This document shows positions 1 to 8,863 of a DNA stretch of 64,000 nucleotides, one piece after another; position 1 is the stretch's first letter; each line of letters opens with the position of its first letter. A program made the position numbers and the translations under genes. The stretch is taken from positions 52,816 to 116,815 of the forward strand of contig CAZUGO010000014.1 of NCBI GenBank assembly GCA_964619935.1, in the 5' to 3' direction. The DNA comes from CAZUGO01 sp964619935. Its GTDB lineage: Bacteria; Planctomycetota; Phycisphaerae; UBA1845; CAIVHJ01. Under the pieces are notes generated by a model, which was not told the DNA's origin, made no database searches, and saw only the letters and a list, made by a program, of their open reading frames with translations.

Positions 1-974
1 TGGGCCAGCATCGGGTTGCCGACCACATCCCCAATCGCGAAGATGCGCTTGTCGGCGGTCTTCATCTGGGCATCGACCTCGATGAATCCGCGCTCGCTGA
101 CGATCACGGCGGTGTTCTCCAGGCCTAGGGAATCGGTGTTGGGCTGGCGGCCCACGCTGACCAGCACGGCGTCGAAACCGGTGGTCGACGGGCGGCCGGC
201 CCCTTCGAAGGTCACCTCCACCGCCTCGCCGCGGTCGGACAACTTGGCGACCTTGGTCTTCAGATGGATCCCGCCGGTGAACTGCTCCTGGAGCCGCTTG
301 TTCAGTGGCCGGGCCAAGTCGCTGTCCACACCTGCCATGAGGGTGTCCAGCATTTCGACGACGGTGACGGCGCTGCCCAGCGCCGCGTAGACCTGCCCCA
401 GCTCCAGGCCGATGTACCCACCGCCCACCACCAGCAGCTTGCCCGGCACCGCGCGCAGCTCCAAGGCCCCGCTGGAGTCGAACACGCGCGGCGAATCGAT
501 ACTCAGCGCCGGGATGGCCACCGGGCGGCTGCCGGTGGCGATGACGGCCCGCTTGAAGCGAATGCGATCGACATCGCCGCCGTGCAAGCGCAGTTGCTTG
601 GAGCTTTCGAACACGGCCCGGCCGGTGACCACCTCGACCTTGGCATTCTTGCACAAGCCGGCGACCCCCGAGGACAGCTTGTCGATCACGCCCGCCGTGT
701 AAGCCCGCATGGCCGCCAGATCGATCTCGGGTTTTTTGAAGCGCAGCCCTTTCGGCTCGGCGCCCGCGGCCAGATGAATGATCTCGGCGACGTGCAGCAG
801 GGCCTTTGATGGGATGCAGCCGACCCGCAGGCACACGCCGCCCAGGCGATCGTGCTCCTCGATGAGCGTGACCTTCTGCCCCAGGGCCGCAGCCCGCAAC
901 GCGGCGGTGTAGCCGCCGGGGCCCCCGCCGATCACCACCACATCACATTCCTGGGTGAACTCGCCGACAACCAT
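1..974 (-). CDS. lpdA: Dihydrolipoamide dehydrogenase (E3), C-terminus cut by window edge
   Basis: This flavoprotein reoxidises the dihydrolipoyl group of the 2-oxoacid dehydrogenase E2 subunit and passes electrons to NAD+. The N-terminus has the FAD-binding GGGPGG loop. It is followed by the redox disulfide motif GGVCLRVGCIPSK, and the NAD-binding segment VVGGGYIGLELG lies further on. About 324 residues are visible out of the usual 460-480, and the frame runs off the left edge at GDVVGNPMLA. An AAAGGGA-like ribosome site precedes the ATG. It is the last visible gene of a minus-strand E1alpha-E1beta-E2-E3 operon, 56 bp after E2. The family call is secure. Confidence 0.95.
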   Translation of the reverse strand, partial: MVVGEFTQECDVVVIGGGPGGYTAALRAAALGQKVTLIEEHDRLGGVCLRVGCIPSKALLHVAEIIHLAAGAEPKGLRFKKPEIDLAAMRAYTAGVIDKLSSGVAGLCKNAKVEVVTGRAVFESSKQLRLHGGDVDRIRFKRAVIATGSRPVAIPALSIDSPRVFDSSGALELRAVPGKLLVVGGGYIGLELGQVYAALGSAVTVVEMLDTLMAGVDSDLARPLNKRLQEQFTGGIHLKTKVAKLSDRGEAVEVTFEGAGRPSTTGFDAVLVSVGRQPNTDSLGLENTAVIVSERGFIEVDAQMKTADKRIFAIGDVVGNPMLA

Positions 975-1030
975 GGCTGTCCCTTTCCACAGGCCCGGCC
1001 TGCGCCCCACGGCAAGGGGTCTCGAACGAA

Positions 1031-2374
1031 TCAGTCTTCCAGCAGCAGCCGACCGGGCACCTCGAGATAACCCTTGATGTCGGACATGAAGCGCGCGGCG
1101 TCGGCGCCGTCGATGATCCGGTGATCAAACGACAGGTTCAGCGGCAACAGGTAGCGGGCCACGATGTCGCCGCCGCGAACCACCGGTTGCATTGCCGCCT
1201 TGCCCAGCCCCAGGATGGCCACCTCCGGGTAGTTGATGATCGGCGTCGACACGATGCCACCGAGCGAACCGATGTTGGTGATGGTGAACGTCCCGCCGCG
1301 CAGTTCGTCAATCCCGAAACTGGGTGTGCGGGCCTTCTCGCCCAGGGCGGCGAGGGCCACCGCCAGGTCCCGGATCGATGTGCGATCGACGTCGCGCAGC
1401 ACCGGCACCACCAGCCCGCGCGGGGTATCTACGGCGATGCCGAAGTGAAAGTAATCCTTATAGATCATCTCGTTGTTGCTCTGATCGAAGCTGCCGTTAA
1501 ACTGCGGATAGCGCCGCATGGCGGCGTGGATCGCCTTGATCACGAACGGCAGCAGCGTCAGTTTGGGGTCGGACTCCGCCCGGCGGGCATTGTGGTCCTT
1601 GCGCAACTGCTCCAACATCTCGATATCGGCCAGGTCGTGGTGGGTGACGTGGACGTTGCTGGCCTCGGATCGAACCATCTGGTTGGCGATGGTCTTGCGG
1701 GTCTGGCTGATCGGCTCGCGGCGGATGGGGCCCCACTTGGTGAAGTCCGGCAGGTCGCTGCCCGCCGGCAGGGTCGCCGCCCGGGCCGCAGCGCCGGCCG
1801 CAGACGGCTGGGTGGCGGGGCGTGCCCCGCCGCCACCGGCGGCCTGCTCCAGGTCGTCGCGCGTGACCCGTCCCCCGGGCCCGCTGCCCGGGATGGCGGC
1901 CAGGTCGACTCCCAGCTCCTTGGCCCGCCGGCGGACCGCGGGCGAGGCCGCCACTTTGGCGGGCCTTCCGGTGAGCGCCGCGGCCGGCTCAGGGCGCGGC
2001 GCCGCGCTCCTGGGCTCCGGGGCCGATTCTCCGGCCGCCGAGGCGGCTTCATTTTTCTTGGCGGCCGCCGTCGGCTTCCCGGCCCGGGCCGGCCGGTCGG
2101 ATTCGCCGGTCTGGGGCTCCGCCGGCTCAGCGGCGGCCTGGTCCGAACCAAAAGAGACCATGACATCGCCAACATTGACGGTCTGGCCTTCGTGCACATG
2201 CACCTTGGTGACCTTGCCGGAGTGCGGCGACGGAATCTCGACGGCGGCCTTGTCGGTCTCGACCTCCATTAGCGGTTGGTCGGACTCGACGGTGTCGCCT
2301 TCCCGAATCAAGACCTGGATGATCTGGGCCTCATGAATCCCTTCGCCGAGATCGGGGAGTACAAAATCTACCAT
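1031..2374 (-). CDS. pdhC: Dihydrolipoyl acyltransferase (E2) of 2-oxoacid dehydrogenase complex
   Basis: E2 core of a pyruvate or branched-chain 2-oxoacid dehydrogenase, 447 aa. It has a single N-terminal lipoyl domain with the lipoylated lysine near residue 42 in VETDKAAVE. An Ala/Pro-rich linker follows, then an E3/E1-binding domain at about residues 140-178 (ASPAVRRRAKELGVD, GPGGRVTRDDL). The C-terminal catalytic domain carries the active-site motif SFDHRIIDGA. An upstream in-frame extension exists, but the ATG at 2374 has AAGGA about 8 nt upstream and begins directly with the lipoyl fold, so I chose it. The sequence does not separate pyruvate from branched-chain substrates. Confidence 0.94.
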   Translation of the reverse strand: MVDFVLPDLGEGIHEAQIIQVLIREGDTVESDQPLMEVETDKAAVEIPSPHSGKVTKVHVHEGQTVNVGDVMVSFGSDQAAAEPAEPQTGESDRPARAGKPTAAAKKNEAASAAGESAPEPRSAAPRPEPAAALTGRPAKVAASPAVRRRAKELGVDLAAIPGSGPGGRVTRDDLEQAAGGGGARPATQPSAAGAAARAATLPAGSDLPDFTKWGPIRREPISQTRKTIANQMVRSEASNVHVTHHDLADIEMLEQLRKDHNARRAESDPKLTLLPFVIKAIHAAMRRYPQFNGSFDQSNNEMIYKDYFHFGIAVDTPRGLVVPVLRDVDRTSIRDLAVALAALGEKARTPSFGIDELRGGTFTITNIGSLGGIVSTPIINYPEVAILGLGKAAMQPVVRGGDIVARYLLPLNLSFDHRIIDGADAARFMSDIKGYLEVPGRLLLED

Positions 2375-2427
2375 GACACTTGTCCTTGAGCGCGCCGGGC
2401 TCAGGCCCCGGCGGGCAGGTGCGCGGC

Positions 2428-3408
2428 TCAATAATCCAGCACCTGCCGGGCGGCGTTGACGATGCGCTCCGCATCCGGCAGGTAGATCTGCTCACACGCA
2501 AAGTATGGAAAGTGAATATCAGCGCTGGTCAGGCGCTTGACCGGGGCCTCCAGGTAACCGAACGCCTGCTCGTTGAGCCGGGCGATGACCTCGGCGGCAA
2601 CCCCGCAGGTGCGGTTGCCTTCATTGATCACCAGGGCCCGCCCGGTCTTGGTCACCGATTCGACGAGCGTGGCGGTGTCCATGGGCGAAACGGTTTGCAG
2701 GTCGATGACTTCGGCCTCGATGCCGTGGTCCTCGGCCAGGTCGTCGGCGGCTTCGAGCGTCGGCCGCATGCTGGCGCCGTACGAGATCAGGGTGACGTCG
2801 CCACCCTGCCGGACCACCGCCGCCTTGCCGAGTTCGAACGCTTCGGGTTCATCGGGAACGTCTTCCTTGAAGGCGCGGTACACCGCCTTCGGCTCGTAGA
2901 AGATCACCGGATCAGGATCCTGGATGGCGGCATGCAACAGCGCCCGGGCGTTTCGCGGACCCGACGGCACCACCACCTTCAGCCCTGGAATGTGGGCCCA
3001 GAAGGCCTCCTTGCTCTCGCTGTGATGTTCCACCGCCCGAATGCCCCCGCCGCAGGGAGCCCGCAGCACCATCGGCACGGTGAAGCGCCCGCGGGTGCGG
3101 TTGCGAAAGCGGGCCATGTGCTGCTCGATCTGGTGGAAGCCCTGGTAAATGAACCCGGAGAACTGGATCTCGGTCACCGGGCGCAGCCCGTAGAGCGCCA
3201 TCCCGATGCTGGTGCCGATGATGCCGGCTTCCGCCAGCGGTGAGTCCAGTATCCGGCGATCGCCGAAGCGCCCCAGCAGGCCTTCGGTGACCCGGAACAC
3301 CCCTTCGTCCTGCCCGACATCCTGACCGCAGACCACCACGCGGTCGTCTGCTTCCATGTTCTGATGGAGCGCCAGGTTCAGCGCCTTGACCATTGTCATC
3401 TCGGCCAT
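2428..3408 (-). CDS. pdhB: 2-oxoacid (pyruvate) dehydrogenase E1 beta subunit
   Basis: Beta subunit of the thiamine-diphosphate-dependent E1, 326 aa, the usual length. It begins with the family block VVCGQDVGQDEGVFRVT and contains the pyrimidine-binding region and the C-terminal transketolase-like domain (DLQTVSPMDT, VINEGNRTCG). It pairs with E1 alpha to decarboxylate the 2-oxoacid and reductively acylate the E2 lipoyl arm. It lies 30 bp downstream of E1 alpha on the same strand. AAGGA stands before the ATG. Confidence 0.95.
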   Translation of the reverse strand: MAEMTMVKALNLALHQNMEADDRVVVCGQDVGQDEGVFRVTEGLLGRFGDRRILDSPLAEAGIIGTSIGMALYGLRPVTEIQFSGFIYQGFHQIEQHMARFRNRTRGRFTVPMVLRAPCGGGIRAVEHHSESKEAFWAHIPGLKVVVPSGPRNARALLHAAIQDPDPVIFYEPKAVYRAFKEDVPDEPEAFELGKAAVVRQGGDVTLISYGASMRPTLEAADDLAEDHGIEAEVIDLQTVSPMDTATLVESVTKTGRALVINEGNRTCGVAAEVIARLNEQAFGYLEAPVKRLTSADIHFPYFACEQIYLPDAERIVNAARQVLDY

Positions 3409-3438
3409 GAAATATCCTTGTGCCGGCCGGCGGTCCGG

Positions 3439-4521
3439 TCAGTTGCCATCCGCCAGGTAACTCAAAAACTCTTCCTTCTGGGCCTGCAGCTCGGCAGGCA
3501 GGGTCGCGAAGGTGTAGTCGAACATCTGCCGCGGCTTGGGCACACACAGCTTCTCAAAGGCGGCCACGCCGCGCTTGACTCCCTCGTCGGCATCCTTGCG
3601 AATGTCCGCGACCATGGCGTCATCGATGATCCCGCCGCGGATCAGGTACTTCTGGAAGCGCTCGATGGGACACTTCTTTTCCCAGGCCTTGACCTCGGCG
3701 TCATCTCGATATTTCTTGGGATCATCGGCAGTAGTGTGCATTTCCATGCGATAGGTGAAGGCCTCGATCAGCGTCGGACCGCCGCCCGACCGGGCGGTGT
3801 CCACGGCGGCCTGGGTGGCCGCGATCATGGCAAAAATGTCGTTGCCGTCGACCTTGATGCCGTCGAACCCAAAGGCGATGGCCTTCTGGGCGATGGTCTC
3901 CGAACGGGTCTGGCGGGTCCGCGGCAGCGAAATGGCATACTGGTTGTTCTCGCACACGAACACCACCGGCGCCTGGTAGACCCCCGCGAAATTGAGGGCT
4001 TCGAGGACATCGCCCTCGGAGGTCGCCCCGTCGCCGAAGGCGGTCAAGACCACCTTCTTGTCGCCGCGCAAGGTCATGGCCATGCCGATGCCGACCGCCA
4101 GGATGGGATGCGAACCCACCGGGATGGCAATCGGCAGGTCATTCACGCCGTCGGGCGTGCGGGCCCCTTCCTCAAACCCGTTCCAATAGAGCAGGATCTG
4201 CTCGATGGACCAGCCACGCCACACCTGGGCACCCGGAGCCCGGTAGGACGGTACCACCCAATCTTCGGTCCGCATCGGATAGATGTAGCCGATCTGGGTG
4301 GCCTCCTGGCCGCGACAGGGCGCGAAGGTCCCCAATTTGCCCTGGCGCTGCATGCGGATCATCCGCTCATCGAGCACGCGCGTCAGCACCATGTGACGAT
4401 ACAGCTTGATCAACTGGTCGGAATTGATCTCAGGAACCAGCGCCCGATCGACATTGCCGTCGACGTCCATGATGGACAACTCGTCGACTCGAGCAGACAA
4501 AGTCAGCGTCTTTCGGGGCAC
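3439..4521 (-). CDS. pdhA: 2-oxoacid (pyruvate) dehydrogenase E1 alpha subunit
   Basis: Alpha subunit of E1. The thiamine diphosphate/Mg site is visible as GDGATSEGDVLEALNFA followed by CENNQYAIS, the family GDG-to-NN motif. I placed the start at the GTG at 4521 because a GGAGG site lies 5 nt upstream. The in-frame ATG at 4545 (8 residues longer, 368 aa in all) has no visible ribosome site but cannot be excluded. It is first of the E1alpha-E1beta-E2-E3 operon. paaD ends about 150 bp upstream on the same strand, so read-through from paaCD is possible. Confidence 0.93.
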   Translation of the reverse strand: MPRKTLTLSARVDELSIMDVDGNVDRALVPEINSDQLIKLYRHMVLTRVLDERMIRMQRQGKLGTFAPCRGQEATQIGYIYPMRTEDWVVPSYRAPGAQVWRGWSIEQILLYWNGFEEGARTPDGVNDLPIAIPVGSHPILAVGIGMAMTLRGDKKVVLTAFGDGATSEGDVLEALNFAGVYQAPVVFVCENNQYAISLPRTRQTRSETIAQKAIAFGFDGIKVDGNDIFAMIAATQAAVDTARSGGGPTLIEAFTYRMEMHTTADDPKKYRDDAEVKAWEKKCPIERFQKYLIRGGIIDDAMVADIRKDADEGVKRGVAAFEKLCVPKPRQMFDYTFATLPAELQAQKEEFLSYLADGN

Positions 4522-4667
4522 CGCGCCCTCCTCTCTAAGTAGCATGCCGATATATGCTTACGTGGGACGCCGGGCTCAGCGTTCAGCGACACCGGGCGCT
4601 CAGCCTGACCGGGCCGATTTATAGCACATTACCGCCGGCTTCTCCAGTCGTCGAAGTTCCCGGGGCG

Positions 4668-5174
4668 TCACACGGCCTTGAGGTGCTCGAAGGTGTTGTG
4701 GCACGCCTGACAATAATAGATCATGCGGCAACGCGTCGGCCCGAACGGACTGTCCAGGCGGGTGTCGATCGACTCGCAGAACGGGCAATTCACCGTTTCG
4801 CGCCTGGCGATACTGAGTTGCACCCACTTGCGCTGTGGAACGGTCACGCCATGGCCCTTGAGACGCGCCCGGCCGGCCGGCGAGATCCGCGCGACACCCC
4901 ACGGCGGATCGAACACGTGCTCCACGCACACCCGCTCGATCCCGGGGAGCTGCCGTAGTTCGGACTCGATCTGCCGATCGATGAGATCCAGCGCCGGGCA
5001 CCCGGTGAACGTCGGCGTGATCCGCACGCAGACCCCACCCGCGATCAGCCGAACATCGTCCACGATCCCCAGATCCACGATCGAGATCGGCATCTCGGGA
5101 TCGTCGATACGCCCGAGCTGCTGCCAGACTCGTTCCAGTAGGGCTGTCATCGGTGCTTCGGACATCACGGGCAT
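4668..5174 (-). CDS. paaD: Phenylacetyl-CoA epoxidase subunit PaaD (MIP18-like, zinc ribbon)
   Basis: About 168 aa. The N-terminal MIP18/DUF59-like domain has PEMPISIVDLGIV and the conserved TGCP motif. The C-terminal ribbon CPFC...C...CQAC is typical of PaaD, thought to help assemble the iron site of the phenylacetyl-CoA monooxygenase. Start chosen at MPVMSEAP (5174), because further upstream the frame is low-complexity and overlaps the preceding gene. It lies 37 bp after paaC. The partner subunits PaaA and PaaB are encoded 10-12 kb away, which is unusual. Confidence 0.88.
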   Translation of the reverse strand: MPVMSEAPMTALLERVWQQLGRIDDPEMPISIVDLGIVDDVRLIAGGVCVRITPTFTGCPALDLIDRQIESELRQLPGIERVCVEHVFDPPWGVARISPAGRARLKGHGVTVPQRKWVQLSIARRETVNCPFCESIDTRLDSPFGPTRCRMIYYCQACHNTFEHLKAV

Positions 5175-5211
5175 ATTATAGCAGGTTTCACGAGCTGCGG
5201 CTGGTCCTCGG

Positions 5212-6006
5212 CTACCAGGACGCATCGGGTTCGCACGCGTAGACCTCTGCCAGATCGGACAGCACTTCAGCAAGCGCCGCGGTGTGTCGGCCGCTGCGGC
5301 CGGCCGGCGGAGGCGCGTCAATCATCGCCGGAACCACGAGCCCGCCCTCGACCAGCACCGCCGAGACTTGCTGAAACCAAGCGGCGCGCTGGGCGCGATC
5401 GTCTCCGGGGTACAGCCCGGCGGCCGCCAAATCCGGTTGACCGGCGACCGGCTCGAACAGTCCACCCGCGTGCGGCCATAGGACATCGACGGCCGCCTGA
5501 ACCCGGGCTCTAGATTCGTCGGTGCCCTGCCCCAGCCGGACCATCCAGCCGTCGAAGTGGTCCTTGTGAAAGGTCACTTCCTGAATCATTTTCGCGGCCA
5601 GGTCGGCCAGCGGAGCAAAGCATGATTGCTGCAGACGGGGCAGACGCACGCCGTCGAAATGATCGAAGAAGAACTGCCGGGCGATGGCCAGCGCCCAGTC
5701 GTAGTCGTCGGCCAGCTCCACCAGGTTGGCGTGCCAGCGCTCGGCGGCCCCGCGGGTGTAGGCCAGACGATTGGCCTGGACCACGACATCGTCGCCTGGG
5801 CTGGTCAAACCGGCGGCGAGCTTGTACAGTTCCTGGGCATGGGCGATCTCGTCCTGGGCGATGTTGGAGAAGGCAATGTCCTCTTCCAAGAAGGGGCCCA
5901 GACCGGTCCAATCCCCATTGCGATGGCCCAGAATGAGCTTGTCGTCGGCAATCGACAACAACAAGCGCACCAAGGCCGGCCGCAGATTGTCGGGAATCTC
6001 AGTCAT
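5212..6006 (-). CDS. paaC: Phenylacetyl-CoA epoxidase structural subunit PaaC
   Basis: Ferritin-like structural subunit of the ring-1,2-epoxidase complex, 264 aa, normal length. Motifs include HRNGDWTGLGPFLEEDIAFS, QDEIAHAQELYK and QEVTFHKDHFDGW, as in PaaC (older name PaaI). PaaC is the catalytically inactive partner of PaaA. It heads the minus-strand cluster paaC-paaD-pdhA-pdhB-pdhC-lpdA. No PaaE reductase is encoded anywhere in the window. Divergent from the zinc-ribbon membrane protein, with about 97 bp between starts. Confidence 0.9.
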   Translation of the reverse strand: MTEIPDNLRPALVRLLLSIADDKLILGHRNGDWTGLGPFLEEDIAFSNIAQDEIAHAQELYKLAAGLTSPGDDVVVQANRLAYTRGAAERWHANLVELADDYDWALAIARQFFFDHFDGVRLPRLQQSCFAPLADLAAKMIQEVTFHKDHFDGWMVRLGQGTDESRARVQAAVDVLWPHAGGLFEPVAGQPDLAAAGLYPGDDRAQRAAWFQQVSAVLVEGGLVVPAMIDAPPPAGRSGRHTAALAEVLSDLAEVYACEPDASW

Positions 6007-6102
6007 CCGAAGTCACCCGCCTGCCGGGCGGGATTCCCGCAGGCCGCGCACAATGTAGCAGACCCTGCGCGGGCCAACAACCACTCAGCGGAGTCGCACA
6101 AC

Positions 6103-7134
6103 GTGCCCGACGAACCGGCCTCAACTTCAGCGCCCGACGTCCTCACCGCTGACGCATTCTGCGCGACCTGCGGCTACAGCCTGCGAACGCTCAGCCCCGC
6201 GGCCCGCTGCCCGGAGTGTGGCACGCCGGTCAGTGCCTCCGCGCCCACCGCCGAGGTCGAACCGGTGATCGACGGCATCAGCCCGGCCTCCCCAGGCACG
6301 GTTTGCTGTAACTGCCAGGCGGCGATCGAGGGCCGCCACCGCCATCAGTTCTGCCGCTCGTGCGGAACGCCCCTGTGGGCGACCATTCCGACGGTCTGGC
6401 TGCGGTGGTGCGATCCGCTTTGGCTGCAGCGGGTACGTTCGGCCATCACCTGGTGGCTGTGGACCCTGCTGATCAGCTTTGTGCTGGCATTCGGGGGAGG
6501 CGTGGTGGGCGTCATCTGGGGCGCCCGCGGCTCACCGATCTCGGCCCGGGGCTCGATGATCAGCATCGGCCTGACCAATGTCGTCATGCTGATCCTGCAC
6601 CTGGTTGTGGTTTACCGACTGTCCACGCCACATCCGGGCAGCCGCATCCAGGACACACCGACACTCCGCGGGATCACCCGCGGGTTCGCCCTTTATGCAT
6701 TGCTGGCCGCCGCCGCGATGCAAGGGGTCCTGCTGGGCGGCGGATCCGCGCCGACCATCACGGCGCTGTCCGTGCTGAGCACCCCGGCGCTGCTGTCCAC
6801 CATCGGCGCCTTCCTGTATGTTCGCGGGCTGGCCTGTCGCATCCCCAACCGCAAACTGATCGAGCGCCTCACCCTTTTGATGTGGACCTACGGTTCGTTG
6901 ATGGTCGCCATGCAGGCTTTGGGTCTGATCTCGCTGCAGGCCCTGGACCTCGACGGCGGGATCGCGCCGGCCCCAAGTCTCGGACCGCAAATGCTGGTCG
7001 GTTGCGCATCCGGGGTCGTCGGGCTGGTGCTGTTGCTCTGCCAGGGCGCCCTGGCCGTCCTGCTGTTCACGCTGCGGCGGGTCGTGTTGCAGGCCACCCA
7101 ATCCGCCCGCGCAGAATCGGAGTCGCGACCGTGA
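6103..7134 (+). CDS. Double zinc-ribbon multipass membrane protein, function unknown
   Basis: About 343 aa from a GTG at 6103. The N-terminus carries two zinc-ribbon-like Cys pairs: CATCGYSL...CPECG, then CCNCQ...FCRSCG. At least six hydrophobic segments follow. The ribbon 'CGYSLRxL...CPECG' ahead of a membrane domain is a layout I associate with planctomycete proteins of unknown function. The open frame extends back to 5626, but that part is antisense to paaC and is not protein-like, so I excluded it. The start codon is uncertain. Confidence 0.6.
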   Translation: MPDEPASTSAPDVLTADAFCATCGYSLRTLSPAARCPECGTPVSASAPTAEVEPVIDGISPASPGTVCCNCQAAIEGRHRHQFCRSCGTPLWATIPTVWLRWCDPLWLQRVRSAITWWLWTLLISFVLAFGGGVVGVIWGARGSPISARGSMISIGLTNVVMLILHLVVVYRLSTPHPGSRIQDTPTLRGITRGFALYALLAAAAMQGVLLGGGSAPTITALSVLSTPALLSTIGAFLYVRGLACRIPNRKLIERLTLLMWTYGSLMVAMQALGLISLQALDLDGGIAPAPSLGPQMLVGCASGVVGLVLLLCQGALAVLLFTLRRVVLQATQSARAESESRP

Positions 7135-7390
7135 GGGCGGCCACAAGTCCTGCCGGATCAAGGATCGACACAACCGGCCACATAACAACGGCTTGCGCCT
7201 CCTGCCGCCTGACTTGGGTGCCGCGCAGGCCGAAGTTTGCCGGAATCTTGTGGCGGGAATCCCTACTGCCACGCATCTCAACCCATGAGAAGCGCTTATA
7301 ATCCCCGGAATTCGGCGCCCAGCGCCACGAAACGATTTTCTTGACCGCCCGATCCGAGTCGGTGCCAACCGCTAGAGGAGGAACTGGATC

Positions 7391-8023
7391 ATGCGAACCC
7401 TGTCGGCCCTCATCATTTCTCTGTGCTGTGTCCCGCCAACCGTCGCGCTCGCTGGAAATCCGGCCGGCGCCACTGAAGCGCTGGTGCTGCCCAACTGCCC
7501 GGTAATGGATGAGCCCATCGATCTCAGCATCAGCACCAGGACCGACGACGGCCCGGTGTTCTTCTGTTGCAGTGGGTGTATCAAGAAGTACACCGCGAAC
7601 CCACAGAAATATGCCGCTCGGGTTGCAGCCCAACGCACAGGCCTGGAGAACCGCCCCAAGGTCCAGGTCGCCTGTCCGGTCAGCGGCGAGCCGGTCAAGT
7701 CCAGCGTCTCGGTCGAGCACGACGGGCGGAAAATCCTGTTCTGCTGCCCGCAGTGCGTCGACAAGTTCAAGGCCGACCCCGCCAAGTATCAGGCAGCGCT
7801 GGCCAACAGCTATACCTATCAAACCCGCTGTCCGGTCATGGACAAGGCAATCGACCCCGCCGCCTTCAACGTCCTGCCTACCGGCCAGAAGATCTACTAC
7901 TGCTGCAAGGGTTGCGATAAAAAGCTGCTCAAAGACCCTGCAAAGTACGCCCCCAAGCTGGCCGCCCAGGGCATCCACTTGGACATCCAGAAGCTGCTCG
8001 AGGCCGGAGCGTCCGGCGGATGA
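7391..8023 (+). CDS. Secreted protein with three tandem YHS-type metal-binding domains
   Basis: 210 aa with a signal peptide (MRTLSALIISLCC...VALAG). Three repeated modules of about 55-60 residues follow. Each has an opening CPV (NCPVMDEPID, ACPVSGEPVK, RCPVMDKAID) and a closing two- or three-Cys motif followed by lysines and a KY terminus (FFCCSGCIKKY, LFCCPQCVDKF, YYCCKGCDKKL). This matches YHS/TRASH-like domains, which bind transition metals. A strong GAGGAG ribosome site lies just before the ATG. The next gene overlaps by 4 bp (ATGA) and carries a fourth copy of the module, so the two are translationally coupled. A metal-binding periplasmic role is inferred. Confidence 0.75.
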   Translation: MRTLSALIISLCCVPPTVALAGNPAGATEALVLPNCPVMDEPIDLSISTRTDDGPVFFCCSGCIKKYTANPQKYAARVAAQRTGLENRPKVQVACPVSGEPVKSSVSVEHDGRKILFCCPQCVDKFKADPAKYQAALANSYTYQTRCPVMDKAIDPAAFNVLPTGQKIYYCCKGCDKKLLKDPAKYAPKLAAQGIHLDIQKLLEAGASGG

Positions 8024-8787
8024 TCCGGGGTGGCGAAGGCATGCTCGACCCGTCCACCTGCGGACACGGTGCCACCGTTGGGAGGATCGCCGCCTGGGCG
8101 GTGCTGCTGTGCGCCAGCGCTGCCCCGGCGGTGCACGCCCAGCCACTGAACGAACGGTGTCCGGTAATGACCGAGGAGCCGGTCGACCCCGCGATCACCG
8201 TGGTCTACCAGGGCAAGCCCGTGGCCTTCTGCTGCGACACCTGCCTGGAGAAGTTCAAGGCCAACCCCGACAAGTACCTGGCCCGTCTACCGCAATTCGC
8301 CGCCGCCGCCGCTGACGGCGCTGCAAACGGGCCGGCCACCGAGAAGCACTCGGCGGTGCCCTGGAGCGGGCGGGTTCATCCCGCCGTGGTTCATTTTCCG
8401 CTGGTTGGCATCCCCTTGGCCCTGCTTGGCTACCTGCTGTGGCTGATCACCGGCCAACAGTCGTTCGCCCGTGCCGACGTGGTTCCGCTGGCGGTCGGAA
8501 CCCTCGGCGCCGTGACCGCCGTGCTCACGGGCGGCGTGGCCCACGATCACATGCGCTTCAGCGAAACCCTCCACGAAATCGTCGAGCGCCATGAGTTCTG
8601 CTCGACCACCGCCATGATCCTGGCCCTGGCGCTGTCGGCCCTGCGTGCCTGGCGCTGGAAGCGGCTGTCCGGTGGATGGCGGTGGGTGTACCTCTCCGGC
8701 CTGGGTGTGGCCACCATTCTGCTGGCCGTGACCGGCTACCTGGGCGGCAGCCTGGTCTTCGGCCCCGACCACCTGGCGTGGTCCTGA
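8020..8787 (+). CDS. YHS domain plus DUF2231-like membrane protein
   Basis: 255 aa. Signal segment around residues 20-42, then one YHS module (RCPVMTEEPVDP...FCCDTCLEKFKANPDKY) like those in the upstream gene. After a short linker comes a four-helix membrane domain opening with RVHPAVVHFPLVGIPLALLG, the hallmark of the DUF2231 family. Its histidines are often near heme or metal proteins. The overlapping ATGA with the previous gene implies one operon. The function is probably membrane-linked metal handling or redox, but this is inference. Confidence 0.75.
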   Translation: MIRGGEGMLDPSTCGHGATVGRIAAWAVLLCASAAPAVHAQPLNERCPVMTEEPVDPAITVVYQGKPVAFCCDTCLEKFKANPDKYLARLPQFAAAAADGAANGPATEKHSAVPWSGRVHPAVVHFPLVGIPLALLGYLLWLITGQQSFARADVVPLAVGTLGAVTAVLTGGVAHDHMRFSETLHEIVERHEFCSTTAMILALALSALRAWRWKRLSGGWRWVYLSGLGVATILLAVTGYLGGSLVFGPDHLAWS

Positions 8788-8863
8788 AGGCACGCGCCTT
8801 CTGCGGCCGAATCGCAGCACGTTTGACGTCGCTCAGCACCCCGGCATAGCATGACACTTGGAC

